Positions 5,680 to 6,052 of a stretch of DNA of 6,052 bases are shown here, piece by piece (positions within the stretch are counted from its first letter, which is position 1; each line of letters begins with the position of its first letter). The notes below the pieces were generated by a model. That model was not told the origin of the DNA. It worked only from the letters and a program-made list of their open reading frames with translations, and did not search any database. Source of the DNA: Anaeromyxobacter sp. Lineage in GTDB: Bacteria > Myxococcota > Myxococcia > Myxococcales > Anaeromyxobacteraceae. The stretch is from positions 1 through 6,052 of the forward strand of contig JAHWYA010000124.1 of NCBI GenBank assembly GCA_020028115.1. Direction: 5' to 3'. The position numbers were made by a program, and so were the translations under genes.

Positions 5680-6052
5680 TCACCAGCTGACGACGGCCCC
5701 CGCGACCGCCATCCCCCGCACGAGCCGCGACAGCGCGGCGTCCCGCGCCCCGTCCACCGCCGCCGCCGACGCGAACACCACCACCGAGTCGGTCGCGGCG
5801 AGGCTCCCCGTCACGAACGCGGCCGCCGAGCCGTCCTCGAGCGCCGCCAGGACCCGCGCCTGGAGTGTGAGCCGCGTCCCGGGCGGAAGGTCCGGGAGCG
5901 TCACCGACGCGTAGGCGAGCTGGCGGCCGAGGAGCTCGAACCCCGGCCCGAGCCAGGCGAGCACCGCCGCGGGCGACGCCGGCGTCCCGGGGGCGACCGC
6001 CGCGGCGCGGCTCGCGAGCGCGAGCTGCGCGCGATCCCAGCCCGCCTCGTCG
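5680..6052 (-). CDS. Unrecognised protein, C-terminal 123 residues (5' end outside window)
   Basis: An open frame enters from the right edge with no stop and ends at TGA 5680-5682, directly before an ATG of the next frame. It is read as the tail of a longer gene. GTG 5964 is an internal valine codon, not a supported start, because the frame continues upstream with the same codon bias. The visible part is rich in Ala, Val and Leu and has no recognisable catalytic motif. The stretch LPPGTRLTLQARVLAALEDGSAAAFVTG followed by another beta-like segment faintly recalls the later strands of a hotdog-fold dehydratase or thioesterase, but key residues would lie outside the window. It probably shares a transcript with the ATPase gene because no intergenic space separates them. 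Coding status is good; no function is assigned. Confidence 0.7.
   Translation of the reverse strand, partial: DEAGWDRAQLALASRAAAVAPGTPASPAAVLAWLGPGFELLGRQLAYASVTLPDLPPGTRLTLQARVLAALEDGSAAAFVTGSLAATDSVVVFASAAAVDGARDAALSRLVRGMAVAGAVVSW

Noticed and set aside
5680..5964. A complete 94-residue small gene starting at 5964
   Set aside because: The supposed start is a GTG with no good ribosome site, and the frame continues open to the window edge with the same codon bias. It is better read as the 3' part of a longer gene.

Overview
The window is a very GC-rich stretch (most third codon positions are G or C) that is almost entirely coding, with every supportable gene on the minus strand. The codon bias, the Shine-Dalgarno sites (GGAGG/AAGGAG type), the periplasm-directed LolA-like protein and the lipobox-bearing TPR protein point to a high-GC Gram-negative bacterium. 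A myxobacterium such as an Anaeromyxobacter relative would fit, but that is inferred from composition and gene content, not from a marker gene.

Read in the direction of transcription (right to left), the window starts with the C-terminal 123 residues of an unrecognised protein (5680-6052, continuing off the right edge). Next comes a tightly packed ABC-exporter module: a LolD/MacB-type ATPase (4957-5661), a first FtsX/LolC-E-type permease (3596-4960), a LolA-like outer-membrane lipoprotein-sorting protein of the COG2834 type (2865-3599), and a second FtsX/LolC-E-type permease (1531-2859). Three successive junctions carry GTGA or ATGA motifs in which the upstream stop overlaps a possible downstream start. 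At the third junction a better-placed ATG five bases past the stop is preferred. The ATPase begins right behind the stop of the partial gene. The five genes therefore look like one transcript with translational coupling.

After a 125-base gap with a weak hairpin, a nested inverted repeat and a good ribosome binding site comes a separate reading frame for a lipoprotein (start at 1405, running off the left edge). It has a lipobox ending at Cys15, TPR-like helical repeats, and a beta-rich C-terminal region loosely resembling a C2 domain.

The working model is a LolCDE-like machine. One ATPase energises a heterodimer of two diverged four-helix permeases, and a dedicated periplasmic LolA-like carrier encoded between the permeases takes up the extracted lipid-anchored substrate. 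The neighbouring lipoprotein is a conceivable client, but nothing in the sequence proves this. No RNA genes, mobile elements, CRISPR arrays, origins or attachment sites were seen. The long plus-strand open frames are antisense shadows of the GC-rich genes.
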